Assembly: GCA_005777415.1 (NCBI GenBank)
Contig: SXMI01000169.1
Location: forward strand, 1-5,030
Length of the DNA: 5,030 nucleotides
Source of the DNA: Actinomycetota bacterium
Lineage (GTDB): Bacteria; Actinomycetota; Acidimicrobiia; Acidimicrobiales; Microtrichaceae
Reading direction: 5' to 3'
Part shown: in pieces, positions 4,919 through 5,030 of the stretch
How the letters are laid out: each line of letters begins with the position of its first letter
Numbering within the stretch: position 1 is the first letter of the stretch
Notes under the pieces: model-generated
Database searches by the model: none
What the model saw: the letters and a program-made list of their open reading frames with translations, nothing else
What the model was told of the DNA's origin: nothing
Made by a program: the position numbers and the translations under genes

Positions 4919-5030
4919 ACGCCGCGGCGACGCGGGCGGAGGTCGACTTCGCGGCCCGCGACGCGGGCGGCGCGGACGCGTGGACGGCGCCGCTGCTGTC
5001 GCTCATCGACGAGCGTACGGCCGTCGTGGC
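4918..5030 (+). CDS. Internal fragment resembling a PLP-dependent class V aminotransferase-fold protein
   Basis: The last 113 bases read in the frame of 4918 give 37 complete codons with natural composition: DAAATRAEVDFAARDAG followed by GADAWTAPLLSLIDERTAVVA. The pattern of a Trp-Thr followed by LL..IDERTAVVA resembles the strand just before the PLP-pocket histidine segment in class V aminotransferases and kynureninase-like enzymes, where the next residues are often xPHxxx or SHVxxx. It has no start codon and no ribosome binding site, and it abuts the DAHP synthase fragment out of frame, so its 5' part is missing. The family call rests on a short stretch and is tentative. Confidence 0.35.

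Noticed and set aside
1..5030. CRISPR arrays, insertion sequences, phage genes, toxin-antitoxin pairs or riboswitches
   Set aside because: I looked for spaced direct repeats, terminal inverted repeats, transposase motifs and structured leaders and found none; the leaderless starts leave no leader for a riboswitch in front of leuS, nadD or DAHP synthase.

Overview
The window is a GC-rich stretch (roughly 70% or more G+C by eye) of ordinary chromosomal housekeeping genes. The gene set is nadD, an LCP/LytR_C-like protein, rsfS, leuS, tRNA-Ala, a HrdB/SigA-like sigma factor and a class II DAHP synthase. GTG starts and several leaderless starts also occur. Together these suggest an actinobacterium, and the gene order would suit Acidimicrobiia or a relative; that placement is inference, not proof.

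Layout. Minus strand 1-526 holds the N-terminal 175 codons of leucyl-tRNA synthetase, whose 3' part lies outside the window. Positions 527-630 are a divergent promoter region. A tRNA-Ala(GGC) gene lies on the plus strand at 631-703, followed by a hairpin and a small gene (788-1060) for a two-TM membrane protein of unknown function. That gene converges on a minus-strand cluster read from right to left: nadD (3378-2782), a membrane-anchored LCP-like/LytR_C protein (2737-1457) and rsfS (1460-1077). The last two overlap by four bases (GTGA). After a 171-bp divergent intergenic region come a plus-strand sigma-70 family factor (3550-4374) and the start of class II DAHP synthase (4442 to about 4918).

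How the genes relate. nadD (NAD synthesis), the LCP-like protein (envelope) and rsfS (ribosome silencing) form an actinobacterial cluster, with tRNA-Ala and leuS close by. The sigma factor and the DAHP synthase gene are separate transcription units as far as the sequence shows.

Points of interest. (1) DAHP synthase homology stops abruptly near 4918. The last 112 bases read, in another frame, like the middle of a PLP-dependent class V aminotransferase-fold protein. This is either an assembly chimera or a rearrangement. (2) Four protein starts (leuS, the LCP-like gene, nadD, DAHP synthase) have a TAnnnT hexamer ending 6-7 nt before the start codon, which points to leaderless transcripts. The other three genes have Shine-Dalgarno sequences. 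(3) The sigma factor has a shortened domain 3 and substitutions at residues that normally read the -10 and -35 elements. (4) The LCP-like domain lacks the usual catalytic arginines. I see no CRISPR array, mobile element, phage gene or clear new multi-gene system here.
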